Shown: positions 27,005 through 35,224 of the stretch, piece by piece | Position numbering within the stretch: position 1 is the stretch's first letter | Layout: every line of letters starts with the position of its first letter | Source: Nocardioides sp. IC4_145 | GTDB lineage: Bacteria > Actinomycetota > Actinomycetes > Propionibacteriales > Nocardioidaceae | Direction: 5' to 3' | Assembly: GCF_011250565.1 (NCBI RefSeq) | Contig: NZ_JAANMS010000032.1 | Span: 1 to 57,268 of the forward strand | DNA: 57,268 bases | Notes under the pieces: generated by a model | The model's input: the letters and a program-made list of their open reading frames with translations, nothing else | Database searches by the model: none | Told to the model about the DNA's origin: nothing | Program-made: the position numbers and the translations under genes

Positions 27005-27616
27005 GTGCTCCAGGACCTGTACGCCGCGTTCACCACGACCCTCCGCACGCGGGGCGAGGAGGAGCTCGCCGGACCGTCCCGGGCCGAGGCCTGGACCGTC
27101 CGCGAGCTGCTGCTGCACCAGCTGCTCGACGCCCGACGCGCCCTGGTCGCCCTCGCGAGCCCGGCCGGTCCGGACGACGGTCCACCCGACGTCGACGCGG
27201 CGACGTACTGGCGTGCGTTCCGCCCCGACAACGGCGACGGCGGCGAGGCCCATGCGCGGTTCGTGGTGCGTGCCGCGGCGGCGTACGACGGCACCGCGGG
27301 CCTGCTCGCCGAGTGGGACGAGACCTCGGGCGCCGCCGCGCGCGCCGCGGCGGCGGCGGACCCGGACGCGCTGGTGACCACCCAGGGCCACGTGCTGGCC
27401 GTCCGCGACCTCGTCTCCACCCTGGTGGTCGAGGGAACCGTCCACCTGCTCGACGCCTGGGGCGAGCCGCCGGCCGCCGCGCTGGACCACACCCTCGCCG
27501 TGCTCGAGCGGATCCACGGCGGGCCGCTCCCGCCGGCGGCGGGCCCGGTCGAGCAGGTGCTGCAGGCGACCGGCCGGGCGCCCAGCGACCACGCGGCGTA
27601 CCCGCTGCTGGGCTGA
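27005..27616 (+). CDS. Maleylpyruvate isomerase N-terminal (DinB-like) domain protein
   Basis: 203 residues, mainly helical. AEAWTVRELLLHQLLDARRALVALAS and VLAVRDLVSTLVVEGTVHLLDAWG carry the pattern of mycothiol-dependent maleylpyruvate isomerase N-terminal/DinB-like proteins; the second includes a His-x2-D like metal-site position. Thiol-dependent chemistry is plausible in a mycothiol-producing organism. GTG 27005 is chosen; ATG 26951 would add an Arg-rich tail of 18 residues. Convergent with regX3. Confidence 0.75.
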   Translation: MLQDLYAAFTTTLRTRGEEELAGPSRAEAWTVRELLLHQLLDARRALVALASPAGPDDGPPDVDAATYWRAFRPDNGDGGEAHARFVVRAAAAYDGTAGLLAEWDETSGAAARAAAAADPDALVTTQGHVLAVRDLVSTLVVEGTVHLLDAWGEPPAAALDHTLAVLERIHGGPLPPAAGPVEQVLQATGRAPSDHAAYPLLG

Positions 27617-27631
27617 GGCCCGGGTGGGCCG

Positions 27632-28309
27632 CTACAGGTCCAGCTTGTAGCCCAGCCCGCGCACGGTGACGAGGTAGCGCGGCTCGCCCGGGTCGGGCTC
27701 GAGCTTGGCGCGCAGCCGCTTGACGTGGACGTCGAGGGTCTTGGTGTCGCCGACGTAGTCCGAGCCCCACACCCGGTCGATCAGCTGGCCGCGGGTGAGC
27801 ACGCGGCCGGGGTTGCGCAGGAACATCTCGAGCAGCTCGAACTCCTTGAGCGGCAGCCGCTGCTCGACCCCGTCGACGGTGACGACGTGCCGTTCGACGT
27901 CCATCCGCACCGGCCCGGCCTCGAGCGCGGCGGGCGCGAGCTCCGGCTCCTGCCCGCGGCGCAGGACCGCGCGGATGCGCGCGACCAGCTCGCGGGGGGA
28001 GTAGGGCTTGGTGACGTAGTCGTCGGCGCCCAGCTCCAGCCCGACCACCTTGTCGACCTCGTCGTCCTTGGCGCTGACCATGATCACCGGCACGTTGGAG
28101 GTCTGCCGGATCGTGCGGCACACCTCGGTGCCGGGGATGCCGGGCAGCATCAGGTCCAGCAGCACGATGTCGGCGCCGTTGCGGTCGAACTCCGCCAGCG
28201 CGGTGTGGCCGTCGGCCGCGACGGCGACCTCGAAGCCCTCCTTGCGCAGCATGTACGAGAGAGCGTCGCTGTAGCTCTCCTCATCCTCGACGACGAGTAC
28301 CCGGGTCAC
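27632..28309 (-). CDS. regX3: Response regulator RegX3/PhoP (OmpR family)
   Basis: 225 residues. Receiver domain: VLVVEDEESYSDALSYMLRKEGF, phosphorylated Asp in DIVLLDLMLPG (near 52), and Lys in DDYVTKPYSPRELVARIRAVLRR. C-terminal OmpR winged helix: LPLKEFELLEMFLRNPGRVLTRGQLIDRVWG, TKTLDVHVKRLRAKLE. Phosphate-starvation regulator of the SenX3-RegX3/PhoR-PhoP type. GTG 28309 overlaps the kinase stop (GTGA). PHO-box-like repeats lie upstream of the operon. Confidence 0.94.
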   Translation of the reverse strand: MTRVLVVEDEESYSDALSYMLRKEGFEVAVAADGHTALAEFDRNGADIVLLDLMLPGIPGTEVCRTIRQTSNVPVIMVSAKDDEVDKVVGLELGADDYVTKPYSPRELVARIRAVLRRGQEPELAPAALEAGPVRMDVERHVVTVDGVEQRLPLKEFELLEMFLRNPGRVLTRGQLIDRVWGSDYVGDTKTLDVHVKRLRAKLEPDPGEPRYLVTVRGLGYKLDL

Positions 28310-29451
28310 GGGCGTTCCTCCTGGTTGACGGGGTCCGAGACGATTGCGGGGAGCGTGAGCGTGAACGTCGAGCCCTGGCCCTCGACCGACCACACGCGCA
28401 CCTCGCCGCCGTGGGTGGCGGCGACGTGCTTGACGATGGAGAGGCCGAGGCCAGTGCCGCCGGTGGAGCGGTGACGGGCGGGGTCGACGCGGTAGAAGCG
28501 CTCGAAGATCCGCTCGATCTCCTCGTTCGGGATGCCGATGCCCTGGTCGACCACCGACACCTCGACCATGTCGCCGGCGGCCTTGGTGGTGACGAGCACG
28601 GTCGAGTCGGGCTCGGAGTACGACACGGCGTTCGCGACCAGGTTGGAGACCGCGGCGGCGACCTGGTCGGCGTTGCCGAGCACCCGCAGCCCGCGTGTCC
28701 CGCTGCTGACCACGGCGATCCGCTTGGCGTCGGCGTCGATCGCGCTGGTGTCGACGGCGAGCTCGATGACCTGGTCGACCGCGACCGGCTGCGGCGCCTC
28801 GAGCGGGTCGTCGCCCTGCAGCCGGGACAGCTCGATGATCTGCTGCACCAGCCGGCCGAGCCGCTCGCTCTCCAGCAGCATCCGGTCGGAGAACCGCTTG
28901 ACCGCCTCCGGATCGTCCGCGGCGTCCGCGACCGCCTCGGAGAGCAGCCGGATCGCCCCGACCGGGGTCTTCAGCTCGTGGCTGACGTTGGCGACGAAGT
29001 CCCGGCGCACCGCCTCGACCCGCCGCTCACGGGTGCGGTCCTCGACCAGGACCAGCACCAGCCGCGACCCGAGCGGGGCCACCCGGGCGCTGACCGAGCG
29101 GGCAGGGATGCCGGTGCGGGTGATGGTCAGCTCGGTCTCGCGGATCTGCCCGTCGCGGCGTACCTGCCGGACCAGCTCCGCCAGCTCGTCGCTGGTCAGG
29201 GCGACGCCGCGCACGATCCCGAGGGAGTACGCCGGCGCGCTGGCCTTCAGCACCGTGTCGGACTCGTCGACCACAACGCCGGTGCTGCGGAGCACCGACA
29301 GCACGGTCGCGACGCCCGGCGGGACCACCGGCTCCTCGGCGACCGGCACGCGGTGCTGCTGGCGCTCGCTGACCGCCCAGGCCAGCACGGCGGCTCCGCC
29401 GACGACGGCCCCGATGATCGCGGCCAGGAAGGCCTGCGTCGTCGAGTCCAC
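28306..29451 (-). CDS. senX3: Sensor histidine kinase SenX3/PhoR
   Basis: 381 residues. A short N-terminal membrane segment (AFLAAIIGAVVGGAAVLAWAV) is followed by a PAS-like region, the dimerisation box FVANVSHELKTPVGAIRLLSEAV (phospho-His near 158), and a catalytic domain with N box LVANAVSYSEPDSTV, DQGIGIP, FERFYRVD and GTGLGLSIVKHV. It senses phosphate limitation with PhoU and phosphorylates RegX3. GTG 29451 has TACGAT 7 nt upstream (leaderless); GTG 29508 would add 19 Arg-rich residues and overlap the PHO-box-like repeats. Divergent from phoU. Confidence 0.94.
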   Translation of the reverse strand: MDSTTQAFLAAIIGAVVGGAAVLAWAVSERQQHRVPVAEEPVVPPGVATVLSVLRSTGVVVDESDTVLKASAPAYSLGIVRGVALTSDELAELVRQVRRDGQIRETELTITRTGIPARSVSARVAPLGSRLVLVLVEDRTRERRVEAVRRDFVANVSHELKTPVGAIRLLSEAVADAADDPEAVKRFSDRMLLESERLGRLVQQIIELSRLQGDDPLEAPQPVAVDQVIELAVDTSAIDADAKRIAVVSSGTRGLRVLGNADQVAAAVSNLVANAVSYSEPDSTVLVTTKAAGDMVEVSVVDQGIGIPNEEIERIFERFYRVDPARHRSTGGTGLGLSIVKHVAATHGGEVRVWSVEGQGSTFTLTLPAIVSDPVNQEERP

Positions 29452-29502
29452 ACCGGCGATCGTACGGCCGTCCGCGGGGCCCCGATGCCGCCTGGGCGCC
29501 CG

Positions 29503-29530
29503 GTTCACGAACGTTCATCCCGCGTTCACC
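29503..29530. promoter_or_regulatory. PHO-box-like direct repeats between senX3 and phoU
   Basis: GTTCAC (29503), GTTCAT (29513) and GTTCACC (29524) repeat at 10 and 11 bp, the spacing of actinobacterial PhoP boxes (11-bp units with GTTCACC). They sit in the divergent senX3/phoU gap, as in Streptomyces phoU-phoRP, so autoregulation by RegX3/PhoP is likely. Confidence 0.7.
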
Positions 29531-29574
29531 GTGGCAGCGCCGCCCGTTGCTCCGCATGGCGCACCCTCGTCCTC

Positions 29575-30228
29575 ATGCGCGACGTCTTCCACGAGCAGCT
29601 CGAGTCCGTCTTCTCCGACCTGGCCGGCATCTGCGGCCAGGTCGAGCTCGCGGTCGGCGAGGCCACCCGCGCGCTGCTCACCGGCGACGCCGAGCTCGCG
29701 GAGAAGGTCATCAGCGGCGACGCCGAGATCGACCGCGCCCGCGAGGAGGTCGAGGAGGCGGCGTTCCTGCTGCTCTCCCTCCAGGCCCCGGTCGCCGGCG
29801 ACCTGCGCACGGTCGTGGCCGCGCTGCGGATGGTCAGCGAGCTCGAGCGGATGGGCGACCTGTCGGTGCACGTCGCGAAGATCGCGCGGCTGCGGGTGCC
29901 CGGCATCGCCGTGCCCGACGAGGTCCGACCGACGATCGAGCGGATGGCCACCGTGGCCGAGGACATGGTCGAGCGGGTCGCCGAGATCATCACCCGCCGC
30001 GACGTCGCCGCCGCCATCGCGCTGGGCCGCGCCGACGAGGAGATGGACCAGCTGCGCCGCCGCAGCTTCGCCGAGCTCCTCGCCGACGACTGGCAGCACG
30101 GCGTCGAGGCGGCCGTCGACATCGCCCTGCTCGGCCGGTACTACGAGCGGATCGCCGACCACGCCGTCTCGGTCGCCAACCGGGTCGTCTTCGTCGTCAC
30201 CGGCGACCACCCCACCGCCGTCAGCTGA
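29575..30228 (+). CDS. phoU: Phosphate signalling regulator PhoU
   Basis: 217 residues, all-helical PhoU with two repeats: MRDVFHEQLESVFSDLAGICGQVELAV, then LLSLQAPVAGDLRTVVAALRMVSELERMGDLSVHVAKIAR, and RRDVAAAIALGRADEEMDQLRRR, LLGRYYERIADHAVSVANRVVFVVTG. The ExxxD motifs bind metal clusters. It couples phosphate uptake to SenX3 activity in the cytoplasm. ATG 29575. Divergent from senX3 across the PHO-box-like repeats; no Pst genes lie in this window. Confidence 0.95.
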   Translation: MRDVFHEQLESVFSDLAGICGQVELAVGEATRALLTGDAELAEKVISGDAEIDRAREEVEEAAFLLLSLQAPVAGDLRTVVAALRMVSELERMGDLSVHVAKIARLRVPGIAVPDEVRPTIERMATVAEDMVERVAEIITRRDVAAAIALGRADEEMDQLRRRSFAELLADDWQHGVEAAVDIALLGRYYERIADHAVSVANRVVFVVTGDHPTAVS

Positions 30229-30260
30229 CCCGGGGGGACGGACGACCCCCGGACGCACGT

Positions 30261-30329
30261 CGGGGTAGTAACGGACGGAAACGTCCGTGACTACCCCTGG
30301 GACGGTCGGAAACGTCCGTTACTACCCCG
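30261..30329. repeat. Palindromic repeat family A, copy D
   Basis: 69 bp from CGGGGTAGTAACGG to CCGTTACTACCCCG with perfect 13-bp outer arms. Each half also holds a small hairpin of the type ACGGACG-GAAA-CGTCCGT. It lies between the convergent phoU and gpmA genes, outside both frames. Confidence 0.9.
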
Positions 30330-30362
30330 AGAGCGCAGATGCGGGGTGCCGGGTCCGAGTGG

Positions 30363-31103
30363 CTAGCGACCCTGGTTCGCGACGGCGGCCGCAGCGGCGG
30401 CGGCGGCCTCGGGGTCGAGGTAGCGGCCGGGGGCGGAGGGACGCATGTCCTCGTCGAGCTCGTAGACCATCGGCATGCCGGTCGGGATGTTCAGGCCGGC
30501 GATGTCCTCGTCGCTGATCCGGTCGAGGTGCTTGACCAGCGCGCGCAGCGAGTTGCCGTGCGCGGCGACCAGGACGGTGCTCCCGGCGCGCAGGTCCGGG
30601 ACGATCGAGGACTCCCAGTAGGGGAGGAACCGGGCGATGACGTCCTTGAGGCACTCGGTGCGGGGTAGCTCGTCGCCGAGGTCGGCGTACTGCGGGAGCC
30701 CGACCTGGGAGTACTCCGCGTCGTCGTCGAGCGGCGGCGGGGGCACGTCGAAGGAGCGGCGCCAGAGCATGAACTGCTCCTCGCCGAACTCCTCGAGGGT
30801 CTGCTTCTTGTCCTTGCCCTGGAGCGCGCCGTAGTGGCGCTCGTTGAGCCGCCAGGAGCGGCGCACCGGGATCCAGTGCCGGTCGGCGGCGTCGAGCGCG
30901 AGGCACGCGGTGCTGATCGCGCGGCGCTGCAGCGAGGTGTGGACGACGTCGGGCAGCACGCCGGACTCGCGCAGCAGCTCGCCGCCGCGGACGGCCTCGG
31001 CGCGGCCCTTCTCGGTCAGGTCGACGTCGACCCAGCCGGTGAAGAGGTTCTTGGCGTTCCACTCGCTCTCGCCGTGGCGGAGCAGGACCAGGGTGTAGGT
31101 CAC
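30363..31103 (-). CDS. gpmA: 2,3-bisphosphoglycerate-dependent phosphoglycerate mutase
   Basis: 246 residues, complete dPGM that interconverts 3- and 2-phosphoglycerate in glycolysis. Catalytic His is in [11 protein letters not shown] (near 10), with [44 protein letters not shown] (Glu 87-type acid) and the second His in [18 protein letters not shown] (near 181). ATG overlaps the stop of the lipoprotein gene upstream (ATGA). Convergent with phoU; neighbourhood shared with the mycobacterial gpm1-senX3-regX3 region. Confidence 0.96.
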   Translation of the reverse strand: MTYTLVLLRHGESEWNAKNLFTGWVDVDLTEKGRAEAVRGGELLRESGVLPDVVHTSLQRRAISTACLALDAADRHWIPVRRSWRLNERHYGALQGKDKKQTLEEFGEEQFMLWRRSFDVPPPPLDDDAEYSQVGLPQYADLGDELPRTECLKDVIARFLPYWESSIVPDLRAGSTVLVAAHGNSLRALVKHLDRISDEDIAGLNIPTGMPMVYELDEDMRPSAPGRYLDPEAAAAAAAAVANQGR

Positions 31104-31678
31104 TCGGTGCTCTCCTCGGCCTCCGGCGGGGCGGAGCCCTCGACGTCGTGCGGCTCGACGGAGACGCCCTCGCAGTCGTACTCCTCGCCGGAGCCCGGGG
31201 CGCCCGGCGCGTCGTCCAGGCCCTCGTACTCGTCGCAGGCCGGGACGACCGGGACGGTCATCTCGATCTCCTCACCGGAGGAGAAGCCGAGGGTCAGCGG
31301 CACGAAGTCGCCCGGGTCGAAGTCGCCGGTCAGGCGGATGCCGCCGGACTGGAGCAGCGTGACCAGGCCGCCCTCCTTGATCTCCAGCGGCTCGAACTCA
31401 CCCGCCTCGACCGTCGCGCCGTCCGCGCCGGTGATCGACTCGAAGTCGGTCGGCTCGGCCTCGTGGTAGTTCGAGAACGTCGTCAGGAACGTGCCGGACC
31501 CGGCGCGCTCCGACACGATCACGGCCCCGACGACGTCGACCTCCCCGGACCGGTCGTTGCCGGTCATCGAGATCGTGTTGACCCGGTCGGTCGCGGGGTT
31601 GAACCCGCACGCGCCGAGCGCGGGCACGGTCAGCACGAGCGCGCCGAGGGCGAGCGCGGTGTTGCGTCGGAGCAGCAT
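31100..31678 (-). CDS. Lipoprotein of unknown function
   Basis: 192 residues. Signal peptide [24 protein letters not shown] with lipobox LGAC (Cys 24). The rest is a beta-rich domain ([61 protein letters not shown]) and an acidic Pro/Glu tail with Cys. It resembles actinobacterial copper-chaperone-like or periplasmic lipoproteins in outline only; no metal motif is evident. Its stop overlaps gpmA. Confidence 0.75.
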   Translation of the reverse strand: MLLRRNTALALGALVLTVPALGACGFNPATDRVNTISMTGNDRSGEVDVVGAVIVSERAGSGTFLTTFSNYHEAEPTDFESITGADGATVEAGEFEPLEIKEGGLVTLLQSGGIRLTGDFDPGDFVPLTLGFSSGEEIEMTVPVVPACDEYEGLDDAPGAPGSGEEYDCEGVSVEPHDVEGSAPPEAEESTE

Positions 31679-31731
31679 GGTCTGGAGCCTCGCAGGGTGA
31701 GCGGCCAATGTGCGCCTCAGCGTAGCGGTGG

Positions 31732-32673
31732 CTACTGCGACAGGCCGACCGAGGTGCCCGCGAAGGCCAGCCCGAGCAGCACCGCGCCGAGGTAGACCGA
31801 CGTGAGCGTCAGCAACCGGGCGGCGCCGAGCCGCAGGCCCAGGCGCAGCGGCAGGTAGGTCCAGCCGTCCTTGTTGTCGGGCACGAGTCCCCACAGCGCG
31901 CGCAGCACGTGCACGCCGATGCCGAGCAGCGCGAAGAGCGCCACCATCGCGACCTCGGGCGGGTTGCCCTCGTAGCGGCCGCCCCAGCCGCCGTAGGAGA
32001 GGTACGCCGGGTACAGCGCGAACGACGCCGCCCACGGCACCCACGACAGCAGCCCCTTGCGGAGCACGACGTTGCCGAGCAGGCCGATCGCGACCGAGAG
32101 CAGGTAGCAGCTGCCAGCGGTGATGCCGGTCGAGACGGCCAGCGGCACGAGCAGCAGCACGCCGCAGGCGATCGCGAACCACGCCGAGCCCGGCTCGAGC
32201 CGGTCCTGGGCCACCGGCTTGCCCGGCAGGTCGTGGCGGGCGTCGCGCCGGCGGTCGACGAGGTCGTTGTGCCAGCCGAGGATCGTCTGCCCCACGAGCA
32301 CGGTCAGCAGCACGACACCGACCTCGCGCAGCTCCCGCCCGGCGAGCGCGGCGCACGCGGCGATGCCGAGCGCGGTCACGACCGCCTGCCTGGGGTGGGC
32401 CGCCTGCGCGAGCAGCACCGGCTCCAGGTCGCGCAGTCCGCGCCGACGGCGTACGACGGGCGCCTCGTCGGTCGTCACGCCGGTCGCTACGTCGGTCGCT
32501 ACGTCGGTCGCTACGTCGGTCGCTGGGGCCGGCGGCTCCGGGGCCGGCTCGTCGACCCGGTCGGTGGCCTGCTCCTCGGCGGTGCTCGCCGCGGGGTCCT
32601 CGACCGCCACGGAACCGCCTTCGTCGGCCCCGGCAGTACCACTTCGACGCCGGAAGCGCTCCCTCATCGCCAT
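31732..32673 (-). CDS. UbiA family prenyltransferase
   Basis: 313 residues. A disordered, Ala/Asp/Thr-rich N-terminus of about 75 residues contains the ATDV repeat. The membrane part has about eight helices with the Asp-rich prenyl-diphosphate motif GWHNDLVDRRRDARHDLPGKPVA (near 125-147) and the weaker second motif PDNKDGW (near 263). It attaches a prenyl chain to an acceptor, perhaps in quinone or polyprenyl metabolism; the acceptor cannot be read. Same strand as the lipoprotein and gpmA genes. Confidence 0.87.
   Translation of the reverse strand: MAMRERFRRRSGTAGADEGGSVAVEDPAASTAEEQATDRVDEPAPEPPAPATDVATDVATDVATGVTTDEAPVVRRRRGLRDLEPVLLAQAAHPRQAVVTALGIAACAALAGRELREVGVVLLTVLVGQTILGWHNDLVDRRRDARHDLPGKPVAQDRLEPGSAWFAIACGVLLLVPLAVSTGITAGSCYLLSVAIGLLGNVVLRKGLLSWVPWAASFALYPAYLSYGGWGGRYEGNPPEVAMVALFALLGIGVHVLRALWGLVPDNKDGWTYLPLRLGLRLGAARLLTLTSVYLGAVLLGLAFAGTSVGLSQ
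32482..32524. repeat. In-frame 12-bp tandem repeat within the UbiA gene
   Basis: GGTCGCTACGTC is repeated 3.6 times without change and encodes ATDVATDVATDVAT in the N-terminal linker. The unit is a multiple of three, so copy-number slippage would keep the frame. Confidence 0.9.
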
Positions 32674-32848
32674 GTCGGAAGTATCGCCTGCGTCACGTCC
32701 GGGAACGGGCGAACCACGCGGTTCACCTGCGGTTTCGTGCTTCCGGCGGGTGCTCGCGGGGCCCCCGCCTGCACATCGGACCGCAGTCTGTCAAGACCGC
32801 AATGTGGCTCTGACCTGCAACAACGCTGTCCGAAGTGGTCCAGACGCG

Positions 32849-32874
32849 TGATAAGATGGTGCTCTAGGAAGGGG
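32849..32874 (+). promoter_or_regulatory. carD promoter -10 and ribosome site
   Basis: TGATAAGAT (32849-32857) is an extended -10 box and AGGAAGGGG (32866-32874) a ribosome site 10 nt before ATG 32885. This is one of the few AT-rich promoters in the window and fits a strongly expressed housekeeping gene. The remaining upstream region (32674-32848) shows no other signal I trust. Confidence 0.6.
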
Positions 32875-32884
32875 TACCTGACAT

Positions 32885-33370
32885 ATGACTTTCACCGTCG
32901 GCGAAACGGTTGTTTACCCGAACCACGGGGCCGCTGTCATCGAGGACATCGAGATGCGGACCATCAAGGGAGAGGACCGGCAGTACCTCGTCCTGCGGAT
33001 CGTCGCCCAGCAGGACCTGGTCGTGCGCGTCCCCGCGTGCAACCTCGACCTGGTCGGCGTCCGCGACGTCGTGGACAAGGACGGCCTGGACCGCGTGTTC
33101 GACGTCCTGCGTGCCGCGCACGTCGAGGAGCCGACCAACTGGTCGCGGCGCTACAAGGCCAACCTCGAGAAGCTGCACAGCGGCGACGTCATGAAGGTCG
33201 CCGAGGTCGTGCGCGACCTGTGGCGCCGCGAGCGTGACCGCGGCCTGTCCGCGGGCGAGAAGCGGATGCTGGCCAAGGCCCGTCAGATCCTGGTCTCCGA
33301 GCTCGCGCTCGCCGAGAAGACCAACGAGGACAAGGCGGAGGCCCTCCTCGACGAGGTGCTCGCTTCCTGA
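32885..33370 (+). CDS. carD: RNA polymerase-binding transcription factor CarD
   Basis: 161 residues. N-terminal RNAP-interaction domain ([39 protein letters not shown]) and helical DNA-binding domain ([69 protein letters not shown]), with the Trp (NW, near 85) that stabilises the open promoter complex. Essential in mycobacteria. Followed by a strong terminator; beyond it lie the IspD homologues, the standard carD-ispD neighbourhood. Confidence 0.97.
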   Translation: MTFTVGETVVYPNHGAAVIEDIEMRTIKGEDRQYLVLRIVAQQDLVVRVPACNLDLVGVRDVVDKDGLDRVFDVLRAAHVEEPTNWSRRYKANLEKLHSGDVMKVAEVVRDLWRRERDRGLSAGEKRMLAKARQILVSELALAEKTNEDKAEALLDEVLAS

Positions 33371-33390
33371 CGCACCTGCGCACCGCGTGA

Positions 33391-33422
33391 CCGAGGCCCC
33401 CGGGGAATCCCGGGGGCCTCGG
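33391..33422 (+). terminator. Strong hairpin after carD
   Basis: A perfect 14-bp stem (33391-33404 with 33409-33422, arms CCGAGGCCCCCGGG and its complement) and a 4-nt loop GAAT, 21 bp after the carD stop. No U-tract follows, as is common in high-GC actinobacteria. Confidence 0.85.
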
Positions 33423-33479
33423 TGCGTCCGGAGGTCCCGGTGCGGCCCTCGTGACGGTGTGGCGGCCTAGGCTCGGACC

Positions 33480-34055
33480 GTGGACTTCGACTGGGACGAC
33501 GATGACGAGCGGGTCCGGGCGCTGGGGACGGTCGTGGAGGCCGGGCGCGGCTCGCTGCCCTTCGCGCTGGTCCACGGCGAGGCGCTCGTGGTCGCGGCGT
33601 CCTGGGCGCTCGGCGAGACCGGGGTGACGCTGGTCGACCTCGGCACCGAGTGGGCCGGGCTGGTCGAGGCCGGCGAGCCGCTGGTGCTGCACGACGCGCT
33701 GTGCCCGATGACGCCGGCGGACTTCCTGGCCGCGTGCCTGGCCCGGGCGGTCGAGCGCGACGTCGTCGTGGTCGGCACCCGGCCGGTGACCGACACCGTC
33801 AAGGAGACCGCCGACGGGTTCGTCGGCGGCACGGTCGACCGCAGCGGGCTGGTCGCGGTCACCTCGCCGGTGGTCCTGCCCGCGAGCGTGGTCGCGCAGC
33901 TCGACGGGCTGCCGTCCCTGGACTTCGTGGAGCTGGTGGAGGACCTGCGGGCACGGTTCCCGGTCGAGCTCGCCGACGCCCCGCCGTCGGCGCGCCGGGT
34001 GACGAGCGAGGACGACGTACGCCTGCTCGAGGCGCTCACCACGCCCGAGAGGTAG
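33480..34055 (+). CDS. IspD-like protein lacking the N-terminal CTP loop
   Basis: 191 residues. The C-terminal two thirds are clearly of the IspD (MEP cytidylyltransferase) family: PLVLHDALCPMTPADFL (near 75), PVTDTVKETADGFVGGTVDRSGLVAV (near 104-129) and VELVEDLRARFPVELAD. The N-terminal Gly-rich CTP loop (AAGxGxR...K) is absent, the family's NLKIT lysine is replaced (ARRVT), and HDAARP reads HDALCP. It keeps the DTVK and TVDR residues of the dimer arm that its convergent neighbour IspD lacks. A partner subunit is suggested. Leaderless: TAGGCT 6 nt before GTG 33480. Confidence 0.8.
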   Translation: MDFDWDDDDERVRALGTVVEAGRGSLPFALVHGEALVVAASWALGETGVTLVDLGTEWAGLVEAGEPLVLHDALCPMTPADFLAACLARAVERDVVVVGTRPVTDTVKETADGFVGGTVDRSGLVAVTSPVVLPASVVAQLDGLPSLDFVELVEDLRARFPVELADAPPSARRVTSEDDVRLLEALTTPER

Positions 34056-34060
34056 CAGCG

Positions 34061-34759
34061 CTAGAAGCCCCGGCTCACCGCGAGCGCCAGGTCGACGTCC
34101 TCGGGGAAGGTGATCTTGAGGTTGCTCGACGTGCTCGGCACCGCGGCGATCCGCACGGGCGCGTCGGCCGAGCGGTAGCGCTCGAGGCAGCTCGCGGTGT
34201 CGGTGCCCTCGAAGCCGTCGGCGTCGGCACGGCGGTACGCCGCCAGCAGCGCGTCCGCGCGGAAGGCCTGGGGCGTCTGCACGCCGGCGAGCCCCGGCGG
34301 CAGCGGCCCGCCCGTCGGGTCGACCGGCAGCACGCCGGTCAGCGGCACGACCGGGATCGCGCCCCCGTGCTCGCGCGCCGCGGCGATGGTGCGCCCGAAC
34401 AGGTCGGGTCCCGCGAGCGGCCGGGCGCCGTCGTGGACCGCGACCACGTCGACCTCGCCCGCCTCGACCGCCGGCGCGAGGGCCCGCAGCGCCTGCCACT
34501 CCGAGGCGTGCCGGGTCGCGCCACCGGTGACGACGCCGACCTCGTGGCCGCCGAGGTGCGGGACGACCGCGTCCGCGACGGCCTGCTCCTCGCCGGCCCG
34601 GACGACCAGCAGCACCCGCGCCACGTCGTCGAGCGCCAGCGCGTCGCGCACCGACCAGGCGAGGACGGCGGCGGGGCCGAGGGGGAGCAGGACCTTGTTG
34701 ACGGCCGCGCCCACGCGCGAGCCTGAGCCGGCGGCGAGGATGACGAGGGCAGCGGGCAC
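34061..34759 (-). CDS. ispD: 2-C-methyl-D-erythritol 4-phosphate cytidylyltransferase IspD
   Basis: 232 residues, enzyme of the MEP isoprenoid pathway that makes CDP-ME from MEP and CTP. It keeps the CTP loop [21 protein letters not shown] (near 8-28, with Arg and Lys), [21 protein letters not shown] and the phosphate-binding [13 protein letters not shown] (near 213). However, the beta-arm motifs DTxK and TVDR, which normally complete the neighbouring subunit's active site, are replaced by [17 protein letters not shown]. It may need the IspD-like protein for activity. Leaderless start: TAGCCT 7 nt before GTG 34759. Confidence 0.9.
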   Translation of the reverse strand: MPAALVILAAGSGSRVGAAVNKVLLPLGPAAVLAWSVRDALALDDVARVLLVVRAGEEQAVADAVVPHLGGHEVGVVTGGATRHASEWQALRALAPAVEAGEVDVVAVHDGARPLAGPDLFGRTIAAAREHGGAIPVVPLTGVLPVDPTGGPLPPGLAGVQTPQAFRADALLAAYRRADADGFEGTDTASCLERYRSADAPVRIAAVPSTSSNLKITFPEDVDLALAVSRGF

Positions 34760-34852
34760 GCGGCGCAGGCTATCGCCCGGGTGCGGGACGATTTACACGC
34801 CCGTTGCACGACGAAACCCAGCCGAGAACATCCCGGACCTACGTTCGGCCGG

Positions 34853-35224
34853 GTGACCCCGCGAGCCGCGCACGACCAGTGGCAGCCGGTCTGCGCCCTC
34901 GACGAGCTCGAGGTGGAGCGCGCGGCGACCGCGCTGGTGCACGGGCAGGCGATCGCGATCTTCCGGCTGGCCGACGACCGGGTCTTCGCGCTCGGCAACC
35001 ACGACCCGTTCGCGCGGGCCACGGACGTCGGCAAGGGCATCGCGAAGGGGATCGTCGGGCGGCGCGGGGACGTGCCGTTCGTGGCCTCGCCGGCCCACAA
35101 GCACGCCTTCGACCTCCGCACCGGCAAGTGCCTGGACGACCCGACGGCGGCCGTGCCGGCGTACGACGTCCGGGTCGTCGACGGCACCGTCCTCGTCGGC
35201 CACCGCAAGGCGGTCGCGGCGTGA
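34853..35224 (+). CDS. nirD: Nitrite reductase small subunit NirD-like
   Basis: 123 residues, Rieske-like fold of the NirD type, which lacks the iron-sulphur ligands of true Rieske proteins: WQPVCALDELEVERAATALV, VFALGNHDPFARATDVGKGIAKGIVG, PFVASPAHKHAFDLRTGKCLDDP, VPAYDVRVVDGTVLV. It normally partners the NirB siroheme subunit of assimilatory nitrite reductase. NirB is not in this window. TACGTT 7 nt before GTG 34853 suggests a leaderless start. GTGA overlap with the CbiX-like gene. Confidence 0.88.
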   Translation: MTPRAAHDQWQPVCALDELEVERAATALVHGQAIAIFRLADDRVFALGNHDPFARATDVGKGIAKGIVGRRGDVPFVASPAHKHAFDLRTGKCLDDPTAAVPAYDVRVVDGTVLVGHRKAVAA

